Positions 49,397 through 61,026 are shown, numbered from the stretch's first letter. The stretch: DNA of 64,000 nucleotides from Turritopsis dohrnii (GCA_027922465.2 BQMF02000001.1:1426001-1490000); one strand, 5' to 3'. Notes: generated by a model not told the origin, from the sequence alone. A program made the numbers and translations.

Positions 49397-52300
49397 ATGG
49401 AGAAAGTGAATACATCAATATTAAACACATCCACTGAGAGTGGTATGAAATTAACAAGTATGCTGTATAAGCGACGACCACCAACGCCAACGAAAGCCAA
49501 TAGAAAATTCGAACTAGGCGAATTGGAAAGTGAAAGCTCGGCTAGCAAATCGTCCAGACTAAACGCTGACGTGCAACGAGAAGAGATGGCATTGAAAGAC
49601 GAACTTTTAAGGATTTTTCAACGCGAAAAGGAAACCATGGAACAACACTACATAAACAAGATTCAAGAACTGTTGAGAAGTTTCAAGGGAAAGAAAATTG
49701 AGTGGGAAGAAATGGTGAAAGCAGAAAGGCAAGACCTGGAAAGTCAATTTGAAGCTGAAAGATCTGAGATGCACGCAAACTTTGCGCAGGAAATTGCTAG
49801 ATTAACCAAATCATTTCAAGAAGAAAAGCTGGAAATGGAAAAAAATTACGAGAACAAATTGAGAGACAAAGATTTGAATTTTGATCGTGAGAAGAGAGAC
49901 CTACAAGAACATTGGGCGGATCAGCTTTCACTTGTCAAGAAGCAGTGTCAAAGCGAGCACGAAGCCACCCTGAGCCTGGAGATGAAGTCTGCAGCTGATA
50001 AATACAGACTAGAATGCGAAAGCTTGGAAGCAAAACATAACAATATGCGGAACGACCTGGAAAAAAACTTTGAACGAGAGCTTTCGAAAGTGGATAACCG
50101 CCACCACAAGGAATGTTTTGATATGGAAAAGAGATTTGAAGAGGAAAAGGTAATATGTTGTATTTTTAGTTTTTTTACAGTGTTTTTAGCCTAGCCAATA
50201 CGTATAGCATCGTTTGAAGGGTTGTTTTTATTTCACTGGAGAATGAGAATAAAACGTGAGCATTACTAAGTTGTAAAGACATGTCCTGAGTATGCACATA
50301 TAAACGAGGCGAAACTTGATAACTCAGTATCGACACGATGTTTGAACTGAACTTCTGTGTAAAATGTTTAGAATAAAATTGATCGAGAATGGCAGCGTAA
50401 GATTGAAGCCATCGAAGATGCGCTGCGCAAAGAAACAAATCGACACGCGGAAATCGAACGCGCCTCAGCCAATGAGAAATCGAATTTGCAGGCAGTCAAC
50501 ATGATGTTAAAGGAAGAGATTGGCCGTCTAAAAGATGAAATTGATCGATTGAGGAAGGTGTCTTTACCGTCCCCAGAAGTAAAAATCATCGAGAAGACGA
50601 AAGAAGCGCCTTTGCCGCGCTATAACTCGCGGTCTGATTTACCTGCCAGTCTGCGTGAAGATTTCGATCGAATACTGAATGAATACAAAGAGAACCTGAA
50701 GGACAAATTTCAACGTGATAAATCAGAGATGGAAGAAAAGTTGGAAGCCGAGAAAGAAAAGCTCAAAGAAAAAATTGTTCGACAGAAAGAAGAATTAGAA
50801 AAGAGGCTGAGTGAAGAAAAATTTCGTATGGAGCGCGATCTTGATCGTAGTCGTGACGATATTGAAAAGGAAATAGAACGCCGTTTACGTACAAAGCAAC
50901 TATCGGATTCTTTAGCCGCTCAACAGCAACGCTTTGACGAAGTAACAAGGCGATTGGAAGAAGAAGAGAAATCACGTCGTGACGCTATGTTGGAGCAGGA
51001 TCGTCGGAAATACGAAGCCATCATTCAGGAACTCAATCGGGAAAATGAAGGTTTGAAAGCTAAAGTCCATGTACTGCAAGACACTAACAATGTGTTGAAG
51101 AACCTGAAGGAGGAAGGCCAACAAGAGATTGAGCGGTTAAGAAGAGCTGTGGAAGAATTGAAAGTTATTGTCGAAGCCAAGCGAGATACAGATCGCACGT
51201 GCGTTCATACACCTGCAGAATTCATGATGTCTATGATGCATGAAAAAGAGCCAGTGTCCCAAAAAAGTAACTTGGACGAGCTGAACTCTGAACGACGAAA
51301 GCTTGAAGAGCTGAGAAGTGATTTGGAAAAACAGGAAAGAGTAAGTAGCGTGCTCATCTATCTCTGGGTTCTATTTCACTACAGAATGTAAATACTACTG
51401 TTTATCTGATCGTGGGTTTAGGATATTCGTGAAAGGCGAACTGTAGAAGACGCTGCTAAAATTGCTGTCGATCGGTCAAGTGAAAAATACGACAATTTGT
51501 TGTCGGAAAAACGACAATTGCAGTCGGCATTGAAATCACTTGAACAACGTGTTGCTGCGATGCAAGATGATTTCTTGAGAATGCGATACAATAATCAAAA
51601 TCAAAACTCACAACCACAACACACCGCACCACCACCTACACAACCGGCTCCACCAGCACCGCAGCCACCAACGCAGCAAGTGGTTACACAGCCTCAACCA
51701 ATTATAGTACAGGTATATATGTAGTGATTGTACAATTCAATGAATGTGATTTTCACTAAAGACATTTTTGCAGTTCTCCGACGTAAAGAGTTACGTTTCA
51801 CCATTCTCATTACATGTACACGTTTGAGCAAATCATTCCAAAGATAGAAAACATTAACAGTACCTTTTATAACATCCATAAACACGCTTTAGGGATATTC
51901 AAAAGAAATCTTGCATATATATAATTAAATATGGAACATCAATTTATAGCATTATCTGCATTTATTCTCTTAAAAACAATGACTTGCTGAAACTTTCTGT
52001 TATTGTTTTTAAGGGAATAAATGTAGATAATGGCATAAATTGATGTTCCTTATTTAATTATAATACCTCTGTATTGGAGATGGAAACGATTGTATACGTG
52101 TATATTGTTTCTTTAGCCACAATATATTCCTCCTCCTCAACCCGAAAGAATGTCATCACCAACGTACCAACCGATGCCGCAACCTTACCCTGTGTACATA
52201 CCACATCCACAACCTCCACCACAACCTCCACCACAACCTCAACCACCACCTCCACCGCCGCAACAAACCATACAGTCGCCCAATATTGATCAAACGGAAA

Positions 52301-54344
52301 AAATATATAAACTCAAATCTACTAAGGACCGATTGGCAAGGCAAGTTCAAGAACTTCAGGACGAGCTGAAAGATGCAAATCATGAGAATAACCTATTGCA
52401 GAAACAATGTCGTGAATTCGAGAGGCAGGTGGAGAAATTAGGCGACGCTTTAGAGAGAGAACGTGAAATCTCTAACAGCTTGCGAGACTTAGTTGATGAT
52501 GAGAAGTCCAAATTTGCAAACATGAAAGAAGAGTGTGAAAGAGAAAAACAAAACGTATGATTTCTCATTTTTGATATCTTTTTTGTTGACATGATGCTCA
52601 ATCATACTTACAATCACATGATCAAGATAGACTCTCAAAGGTCTTGCAAAGGAATTCAGAAAAGACAGCGAATTTATCTCTAAGAGAAAACTTTAAGATG
52701 TGAAGAAATTCAATTTTATCAGACATGATATAAGCCTTTCTCTATAGAATATAAATCTTTAAACGTCTTTTTATTGATCATAGGTTATTCGAATAAGAAA
52801 CGAGTCAGACGATATGCGGATGAAACTTCAACGAGAAATACAAGAGCTGCAAGCAAAACTACATCATGCTGGGCAAACATTAGCTGCAGTCCGTCAGCAA
52901 GCGTCGAACGATATAACATCACAACCACTGTTGGGGCCTTTTCCACAGGCGAACGATGCTACCGTCGGTTACGTGGCACTACCACCACCCATGGCTCCGA
53001 TGGCATCGATAATGGCCGCCAATGCTGGTAAGTGACTTGTACTTTGCGCAGCAATCGTGTAGTGATTACAACCTTATAGTGCGACTCATTTTCGAGTTCC
53101 AATCATATGGCATATTTCAATGCTCCTCATCGATGTTCTATAAAAACCCATCAGGAGCTTGACTACATACTTACATCTAGTTAGATCAATGCTATACATG
53201 TCTCTAGCAGTGAGTCAACTATTTGAAAGTCGGCGGGCGAAAGAGCCAGCCATTACAGATGGAAACCCAAGCACGCAAAATTCCAAGTTATTTACTCACA
53301 GTTACCCACTCATAAAAAACATTAGGTTGAATGATTCAGAGTATGGAAATAATGCTTACATTGATATCTATTTTCCAGTTGTGATATTTACCTATATGGA
53401 CTACTATTTTATTTTTGCATAGCGAGACGAAGACAGTCTGTTCGCTCGGCCCTGAACACATCACGAGATTCATTTGGTGTGTTTGATCGTGCTCAAGAAA
53501 AACAAGAAGCATTCAGCAGGGAAGAATTGTCGAAGTTACGAGCTTTAGAAGAAGAAAAGATGAAGCTGCAAAGTCAATTGAACGATGCGAAGGGAGCTCT
53601 GGATGCATATGCAGGAAAGTTGGATTCACAGGTACTGTAAAACGCATTCATCTTTTTAGTCGAGTTAAATAGAAGCCATGCTCTTTTTACAAAACCTTCC
53701 AATGCACTGAATGCACACAGCAACCCGTTTATAATCTACTGATCGGAGAACTACTTCACACAAGTGAGCCAACCGAAAGCTTCGTTCTTGATCGAGTCTT
53801 TCATATTTATAAGTACTAAAGAAGATATAGCGATGCTAGGACCTAACATTTTTTCCATCATTGTTACAACAAGACTTGTTTTTTACTATATTGAGAATGA
53901 ACTTCATAATTGTAAGTTTATGGGTATTCCTATGGTTTATGTATTGACGTGACTATGTGGAGTTGACTCTCCGAACACTTCACGTAAAATAATAGCTACA
54001 CTGACAAATCTGATCGTAATTCAGTTTCTTTTTATAACAATTGTTTTCACTGGATGATCAACTAAGTCACGCCACCAAGTTGGTTACAAAAAAAATCTTG
54101 TATCTTAATGCAACTTTCTTCTCTTTAGCTGAGCTCTTTGCAATCCAAGGTAGACGAATCAAATAACCTGACCAAGGAGTTATCCGAAGAAAACCAAACA
54201 CTAAACAAAGCGGTACAAGCTCTTGGATTGGAGCAAACCAACCAGGCTAGACAAAATTTCCATTTGAGGCAGCAAAAAATGCAGCTGCAAAAACTGATCG
54301 AGAGACTAACAGCTATGAACCTGCAACCTCCGCCGCCATATTAA
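49397..54344 (+). CDS. large coiled-coil protein with proline-rich break, 7 exons, 1039 aa
   Basis: Coding exons are 49397-50149, 50372-51340, 51422-51712, 52117-52554, 52784-53027, 53423-53631 and 54129-54344, with consensus GT..AG borders and phases that close. The ATG context is ACACCATGG. Residues 1-55 are basic and Pro/Ser-rich (MLYKRRPPTPTK). About 60-630 is almost continuous charged heptad coiled coil. About 632-730 is Pro/Gln-rich, with runs of PPPQ encoded by CCACAACCTCCA repeats across the exon 3-4 junction. A second coiled coil (about 735-840), a Pro/Met-rich linker (about 870-899) and a final coiled coil (about 925-1030) follow, ending in QPPPPY. There are no membrane or catalytic motifs. 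The layout resembles centrosomal, ciliary or scaffold proteins, but I cannot name an orthologue. The divergent DCDC1 neighbour makes a microtubule role attractive as inference. Confidence 0.85.
51919..52065. mobile_element. foldback element with about 65-bp arms in an intron of the coiled-coil gene
   Basis: The left arm (GGAACATCAATTTATAGC, CATTTATTC, CTTAAAAACAAT) is repeated inverted at 52000-52060 with about five mismatches. The loop is about 20 bp. It sits 50 bp before exon 4. The AT-rich ends ATAATTAAATA suggest a TA-type target. Confidence 0.7.
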
Positions 54345-54611
54345 GTGATAGGCTCATCGTCCGATCACAGCATTTGAGAGAGTCAAACATCCGGGTCCAT
54401 TTTCCGTGTTGTCGACTTTTTTTCACTAAACTTTGTATATATGTAAATATTGTATATATGCCCTTTAATATTCTTAATACTTTGATATTCTTCATTCGTA
54501 TATTTCCAAACAAGATAAATATTTAAAATATAGAAAGTTTTGATAAGATTTGTAAGGTTTTTCTATCTAAGATGGATTGGAGTAAAAGTTTAACACTTAC
54601 AGAGGTTCATA

Positions 54612-54713
54612 CCAGTGGACAAAGTTTTCACTGCGGTGAAGCGCGTTTTCATTAAAATAGCACGTATGTTTCTATAAACATGCACTCCTACGCAGTGGAT
54701 TTGTCCACTCAGT
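54612..54713. mobile_element. CCCAGTGGGCA-type short MITE, copy G
   Basis: The left end CCAGTGGACAAAGTTTTCA and the right end GGATTTGTCCACTC bracket the family core TCACTGCGGTGAAG and its inverse CTACGCAGTG. It lies about 270 bp after the coiled-coil gene's stop. Confidence 0.6.
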
Positions 54714-55375
54714 TATATTCGCCAAAGACACAAGTGCTTAACAATCTGTAAGTAATCCACACCGAACTTTTATTGTATATAAGAATGTCTTCCGATAAAG
54801 CCAAAAGAAAGAGTTATACACTATCAAAAAGGTAACCTACGTTCTCCAAATTAGTAGCCTCTACTCCTAGTTTGAAAAAAAGAAGAAAGATGGAATTGCA
54901 GATTCAAGATGCAAAATCATACCAACGACCAGATTTGTGAAAACATCAATGCCGAAGAGTGTCTTTCAATGGAAATACCTCTGGATTTATGACAATGACG
55001 ATGTAACTAAAATCCTTCGCATAATGGAAACATGATAACCAACCCACTGCTACAAGTATATGCATTTTGTGTCTCTTTGGTAACAAGTGTCACGTGAGAC
55101 AAAACAGTATTATACCTTAACATGTACCAGTCTTGAAGCCTCTTTCTTTCAAATTTTTCATTCGAATTTGATTTTCCATACTCGACATTAGGACTATCAA
55201 TTTGTGCTACCTGCAAATTTTCAATAGAACTGAACTATTAAATTCGAAATCAGCACAACCAAATTTTTCCACATACAAATTTTCCAAAATTTGCCCCAAG
55301 GCTTGAACAATTTCGGCATTATGACTGTGCTTTCTTAATGATAGATTGAGCAGCTTGAATAAATATAGTGCTGTT
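54714..55375. other. intergenic, no gene seen
   Basis: AT-rich DNA between MITE copy G and the 931-bp transposon. No motif-bearing frame. Confidence 0.5.
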
Positions 55376-56306
55376 CCCAGTGGGCATTAGTCGTCCATCG
55401 GACGTCCATTGGACGTCCATACTCGGTCCGTCCGTCCTTCGTAAAAGTGGACGCCTATAGGACGTCCAACGGACGTCCAATAATAGTTCAATTTTTAGAG
55501 TTTTTGTGGACTACTTTAGACGTCTTGTGGACGTCTCGTGGACGTCCCGTCACCAAAGACGGTTTTTCAAAAAGTGGGATTGATTTTTTAATCAGCGATT
55601 TGTTGAAGCGTGCTGTACGAAACAACACAAGAAACGATAACGCGGACGTGGATGATAATATCTTTACAGCAATTCAAGAATGAACTTTCATATGGTTGTT
55701 GAATATAACTAATTACTATAACTATAACTAACTCCTTATAAAAGTATTGTAGTATTATACGTTAGTTTACTGATGTAAATATACTGTATATAAGTTTATT
55801 ATACCTATTATTTGATTTTATTTATGATATGTATATAGGATATTGCGCACTTAGGAGCTATGTTTCATAATAGTTGAAAGATGCTTTTATAGATTAATTT
55901 TTGTTTTTAATATTAACCATTTCTGACTGCTTCATGATCGCTTAATAGAACTTTGTGCAGTTAAAGAATGGACGTCCAGACAATCTCCAATGCTCGTCCT
56001 TTCAATGCCCTTGCGATTAAATGAAACCCCACATTATCCGTACGTATGAAGTCCATTTGAAGTCCACGCGGTCATCACAAATTTAATAATGGACGTCCAG
56101 GCATCGTCCGTTGGACGTCCATTCAAGTCCATAAGAAGTCTACATGAAGTCCACACGGGACGTCCATTTCAAGTCCACGCGGGACGGACATCTTGTATTT
56201 CATTTGGTACGTCCATCAGACGTCCCATGGTCGTCCATATGGGACGTCCGTTCGTCCGGTTTGGACGTTTATGGGACGTCTACCGGACGTCCCTATGCCC
56301 ACTGGG
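55376..56306. mobile_element. 931-bp GGACGTCC-rich transposon with CCCAGTGGGCAT ends
   Basis: The left end CCCAGTGGGCATTAG and the right end CTATGCCCACTGGG are inverted. Both flanks read TT. Over the outer 150-250 bp at each side the palindrome GGACGTCC and variants recur more than 15 times. The middle (about 55560-55960) is AT-rich, with a 78-codon frame of no recognised similarity. No transposase is present, so it is non-autonomous. Its outermost bases equal those of the short CCCAGTGGGCA family. Confidence 0.75.
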
Positions 56307-56419
56307 TTATTAGCTAATACTTTTTCTTTTGAATCTCAATCTTCCTTATCACTGTCATAATGAATTAGCAAAACCCAATTCAGCGTGGTGATACAAAGCA
56401 AACGACCAATTCCAAATCC

Positions 56420-57292
56420 CAACAACCGTTGCTCAAACCAACACGACCTCACGATTGAAACCAACAACCTACAGCCAAGTCAGAAAAGAAATCAGCTGTT
56501 TAAACTGTTCCACTGGATTTGATACCATACCAGTAAGATACTTGAAACCAGTTGTAGATTACATAGCATCTCCGCTAACTGATATAATAAGAAACTGCAT
56601 AAAAACCAACAAGTTTCCAAAGTAACGGAAAGTTGCAAGATCAATACTCCCAGTACTGTCAAAAATATTCGAAAGAAATATTTTGAAACAAGTAAAGGAG
56701 TTCATCGATGAACGAACAGGGACTTTTCAACAGTGTAACACTCTTGTTAAAACTAAGAGACGATATTCAAAAAGCTTTGAATAATAGCGAAGTTACAAAT
56801 GCTGTTACTGCAGATAACAGCAAAGCTTTTGACAATATAGATTATGAAGTGTTTCTCAACTTCATTTAAGCAGTTGATTGGGGATTACGTTAGTGTTAGA
56901 TACAAGTCTCTCCAAGTGAAAGACAAAACTTGTGGATATTCCACAAGGAAGCATCCTTGGCCCTGTACCATTCAATATGTCAACAACAACGTCATGCAAT
57001 ATCTTGCCATTCGCTTATGAAACAACACTGTACAAAACATGCAAGGTGAAAAAAAATCAAAACGCATGCCGAGGAAATTAAATATGATATAAACCAACTC
57101 TACGTGTGGTCCTATACAAATAGACTCGTTTCCAATAATATCAAAACCATGACAATGCTATTTTCGACCAAGCAAATGAGTAAACGACATCAATTAAGCA
57201 AACCTGACACCTATACGATCATGCTCAAAAGCCATCAGCTATTGAGGGAGAGACAGCAGTGAAAATCCTCGGAATGAAACTTGATGAAAACC
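56420..57292 (+). pseudogene. decayed non-LTR retrotransposon reverse transcriptase
   Basis: Plus-strand frames, broken by several stops and shifts, read reverse-transcriptase landmarks in order. These are STGFDTIPVRYLKPV and SPLTDIIRNCIKT, then KVARS joined by a deletion to LSKIFERNILKQV, LLLKLRDDI with DNSKAFDN (the YADYSKAFD block), a mutated PQGS.LGP region, and TMTMLFSTKQMS. This is a CR1/jockey-type RT without its endonuclease. The copy ends at 57295, where the foldback element at 57296-58010 begins. Confidence 0.65.
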
Positions 57293-57295
57293 TAA

Positions 57296-58010
57296 AGCCG
57301 AATTTCCACTTGCATAATTTTTGCCTCGGAACGGATCGGAACGGATCGGAACGGAAAAAACCTGCTAGCGCATGCGTGAAGACATTATTTTAACTACATG
57401 GCTTGGAAATTTTTAAGTCCGTTCTGTTCCGTTCCGTTCCAAGCGAAAGTTGAAATGATTTTAACTTTTTCCAAGCCTTCCTACGGAAAATGGTCGGATT
57501 TGGAAAAAATAGCCAATCACATGCATTAGAATTTTCGTGATAACTTTTACATGGATGAGTCAACATGCTCCAATAAAAACAAAAATGAAGAAAGCAGGTC
57601 GACATGTGAAAATATACCTCAATGCAACACAGAATCTTTCACTGGGGCCAATAGGTTCCCTTTTCTGTGATGATTTTATTAATTTTAAGTAAGACGCATA
57701 CGAAAATACTGGAAAATATTACATGGTCATGTAGTTGCATTTCTTTGATAAGTAAATGAAACTCCCCTTTTTGTTTCCTTTCTTTAAATATCTTTCGAAC
57801 TCTCATTTTTCTTCTTGCTTTTCTCTTGTTCTGCCGTAAAAGAAGTAAGACTTAAAAGAACCATGTTTGTTTACTACTGCACACTTAATTTTTTCCGCCA
57901 AAATTTTAGTGGAAATTGAAATTAGAAAAATTCCATTCCGTTCCGTTCCGATCCGATCCGATCCGATTCGTTCCAAGGCAAAAATTATGCAGCAAGTGGA
58001 AATTCGGCAA
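57296..58010. mobile_element. TAA-flanked foldback element, about 715 bp (AGCCGA type)
   Basis: Arms AGCCGAATTTCCACTTGCAT and the inverse of AGCAAGTGGAAATTCGGC match. CGGAACGGATCGG words are reiterated at both sides. The left TAA is clear; on the right TAA follows after two extra bases. It is inserted in the LINE remnant. Confidence 0.7.
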
Positions 58011-58634
58011 TAATTTTTGCGTCACTTCTTCTTCGCCAATGTCGCGGACCCTAAAAAAACGTCAGTTATCCCTATTGTTCTCGAGAATTTTTTTTCCAAA
58101 AACGTCGCACATAAAATGTTTTCCGCCGCTGTGTAGTTTTTTACGCGCTCAATACAAGAACTTACTGTAAATTTAATTGAAACAGTCACTGTCTAAAATA
58201 AAAAGCAGATGCACAGCATGTATTAGTATATAGATTTGAAATCAATCCCCCGTGAAGAAAGTAATGCTGTGAAGAGAAAAAAATGTATACACCGCGGAAA
58301 CAAGGGTTATCCTAGCCTAACCTAAATCGATATTCACTACCCTTTACATTGCGAATTTTTTTGTTCATTTCCCGTCCAGATTTTTGCCGTGCATTACAAA
58401 GAACTTTACAGGTGGTAGTGCAGAAAGTGAGTCCATAATTTCCTATCCAATCAAATCAATCATGTTATGTGGCGGACTGGAACTAGATTGGTATTTGACG
58501 TCATAACAAATATGAAAATTTGACGTCATCTACAAAATAACCGCTTTTTGTAAGAGCTCTTACTAGTGCAAGACGTGTTTAGAGAAAGAGGAAATTATAT
58601 CAAGTACTTTGTTGTTTTAGAATCTTTAATCGTA

Positions 58635-59460
58635 ATGGAATCGTCTTCTACGAAGCCATTTACTACTTCACAGCAACGTGTGGTCATGAGGAAACTTCAA
58701 TCACTCAGCAAAGAACATCGTCATCATCTGACGAGTAAGTACGACTTCGCTGGCATTGCTCAACGTATCGATCGATATTTGAGCTTCGAACGCAAGCAAA
58801 GAATGATGGTTAATGAGCCACAATGTCTGAATATATACAACCAGCTTCGAAGAGGGTACTATGAAGCTGAGTTTAATGTTTTTGGTAAGTGAAAATTTAG
58901 TGATTTTGTTAAAGAGTTCGTTTTAGAATATTTAAGTCTGAGAAAGTTTGCTGGAATTTCCTTTATGATATGATTAACCATCTAAAACGTTTGCATTTCT
59001 TTTAGGAGTCCAGCATGATCCGAATATGAACCTATACGGGACAGATTACAGTATTCACGATGGAAATGGTACCCTTAACAACAACAAAGGTCAACCTGAC
59101 GACCCATGTGTTGGAGACCATGAAGCTGTTCAAAAGGATAAGATGAGGAAACCTATATCTGTTTCGATGTATTTACAACGAAACTCCGAGCTACCTCAGC
59201 AACAACGCACGCAAAGCCAGAAGAAAGATGTTGGGCTTCTCAACCAAAACATGCCGAAGAAAAGTCGTTCTGATAACGCGAGTTTGGGTCCTGTTGATGT
59301 GAAAGTTAAGCTTGATGTCGTGGAAGAAGAAATTCATTATGACAGGAAGATGGGGAAATGCTTTCGAGCTTCACCACCTAAACATGGCGACAGGATTGCA
59401 TCGTGGGTGGCGACTCAAGCAAGATATAAACATATTCCTCCTCGCACACGAAACATGTGA
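58635..59460 (+). CDS. hypothetical two-exon protein, 234 aa
   Basis: Exon 1 is 58635-58884 and exon 2 is 59006-59460. The donor TTG|GTAAGTG, the acceptor TTTCTTTTAG and the phase all agree. The ATG at 58635 (GTAATGGAA, purine at -3 and G at +4) is preferred; the frame upstream of it has no ATG. TTTGTTGTTTTAG ends 14 bp before the ATG. The protein is basic and hydrophilic, with no signal peptide or membrane segment. Residues 14-75 look helical (RKLQSLSKEHRHHL, FAGIAQRIDRYLSFERKQRM). The middle is Gln/Asn-rich and low complexity, and the C-terminus holds a basic stretch around ASWVATQARYKHIP. I do not recognise the family. Tidy splicing and steady coding content argue for a real gene. Confidence 0.7.
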
Positions 59461-60049
59461 AGTTTTAAATAGGAAAAACAAAAGTAACAGATATGTATAT
59501 ATGTGATAGGATAGTTTCGGATTAGGTGTTTTCTTTTGTAACTTTTTTGTAGGGCAAAAGTTTGTAAGAAATCTTCATAAATGAAAGAAAGCATTACATC
59601 AATGATGTGAGCGTTGAAAAAAGTTGAAGAAAAGTTTGTTATCAACCGTCAAATCAATGCTACGTGACACTGCAATACAATGGTTTCTCTTATTTTGATT
59701 TTATTTAGCGAGAGTATTCTTTTGACGCATGCAATGCAACAAATTGCCTTGCAAACGCTGAAATATTGCATACTTACTTTAACCTCGAACCCAAAAATCT
59801 TTTGCCTTTCTGATGCAATAAAAGAAGTGGAAACGCCTTTTATTGTTGGATGTATAAAATGATGCATATAATGTTTTTTCATTACTTTACTCCGAGTTCA
59901 AGTTCAACATTTTCCAAACATTACCGGTAAAGGGCACAGACTAGGAGTGCATTATTTTTACCTTGGACGCATACATATCTGAAAGAATTCAATATAGATA
60001 CAATTACTCATAGATTAGTTCTGATGTGTGGCACAGAACAGTTTTTTAT
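59461..60049. other. 3' flank and intergenic DNA
   Basis: AT-rich sequence after the hypothetical gene. AATAAA-like words occur near 59818. No further gene seen. Confidence 0.4.
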
Positions 60050-60421
60050 TTTCAATGGGTCATATTACAAATTGATGGTGTTGCTATCTTGCCCCTCGGA
60101 CCAATTCTAGCCAATGAACTCATGTGCCACCTTGAAAGAAAGTATCTTGACGGAATGCCCTGATCCGATTAAACCCTCATACCATAGACGTTATATGAAT
60201 GGCATCTTTGTTTTATTTTCATCCAGAGATCAAGCTCAAACTTTTTTTGTCATTTATCAACTAGTCTAGTCATTAGAATATTAGCTTCACTTGTGATTGG
60301 AGTCTAATAATGTTCTTTGACAGTAATATCTCCAGGGAAAACGATCGTCTTGTTACCGTGTTTATCGCAAAGCCACCTTTAGTGGAGTCTTCTCCAACTT
60401 TTGTAGTTTTCTACACCAATA
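60050..60421 (+). pseudogene. Penelope-like reverse transcriptase remnant, 5' part
   Basis: Shifted plus-strand frames read YYKL.GVA..PLGPILANEL-like words, then a diverged YxDDIFVLFSS equivalent (HRRYMNGIFVLFSSRDQAQ), then FFDSNISRENDRLVTVFIAK. This order is typical of Penelope-like element RTs. The catalytic YVDD is mutated (YMNG). The frame is cut at 60421 by a MITE and resumes at 60553. Confidence 0.6.
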
Positions 60422-60552
60422 CCGTATTTTCTCGAATAAAAGCCGCGACTTCTATTTATTTTCTGAGAGAAATTTTGCGGCTTCTAATCGAGGGCGGCTT
60501 CTATCCGAGGGTGGCTTCTATTCGGGGGTGGCTTTATTTCGAGAAGATACGG
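60422..60552. mobile_element. TACCGTA-type MITE, 131 bp, inserted in the Penelope remnant
   Basis: Ends TA-CCGTATTTTCTCGAATAAAA and the inverse of CCGTATCTTCTCGAAATAAA, TA on both sides. GGCTTCTAT-CGAGGG units are reiterated. It splits a Penelope-like reading frame, so it is younger than that element. Confidence 0.8.
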
Positions 60553-60770
60553 TATTTTAAGCATGGCTTAGTCTGTTCTATTTGGTTCCGTGGTTTCCGG
60601 ATTTCTTTTGACTGGGAAAGCTTTCAGATTGAAGTAGAAACAAATCTTTTTTGATTTTTCGAAATCGATTTTGTACAAGTTATCTTAATGTCGTTGATTT
60701 TTGTGTTAGAATATTTTTGAATAAACGTTTTTCTAATGATGATTCTTCCATCCATCTTCAACCCTTTCTG
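60553..60770 (+). pseudogene. Penelope-like remnant, 3' part
   Basis: Immediately after the MITE the frame reads FKHGLVCSIWFRGFRIS and IEVE, which continues the typical KHGLV..L..R.F.I segment of Penelope-like RTs, then RIFLNKRF. No GIY-YIG domain is seen. Confidence 0.5.
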
Positions 60771-61026
60771 ATAAATGCCATCTCGATAGATAATGTCAGT
60801 TTTCAAATATATTGGTTGCCAAATAAAATTCGACGTCACGTCGACTGACAATACCGAAATCGAACTTCACATTGATTCCGCATTAAACAAGTTTTACGAA
60901 CTTGGAAAGAAAACCTTTAAATCATAAAATCATGTTGATTACGCGTGTAAAACTGCTTAATGTCCTTGTCAAACATAAAATTTTACAAAACGACAAATAA
61001 ACCACATCAGCGAAACAAATACTACA

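Noticed and set aside
52156..52383. Arg/Trp-rich minus-strand frame opposite exon 4 of the coiled-coil gene
   Set aside because: It is the reverse reading of the CCACAACCTCCA proline-coding repeat.
55447..55683. 78-codon frame inside the GGACGTCC element
   Set aside because: Its first part is translated from the repeat words and it lacks any recognised motif; no sign it is a gene.
58566..58634. Upstream extension of the hypothetical gene by 23 codons
   Set aside because: The frame there starts with GTG, not ATG, and a splice-acceptor-like TTTTAG lies within it; the ATG at 58635 has a good context.
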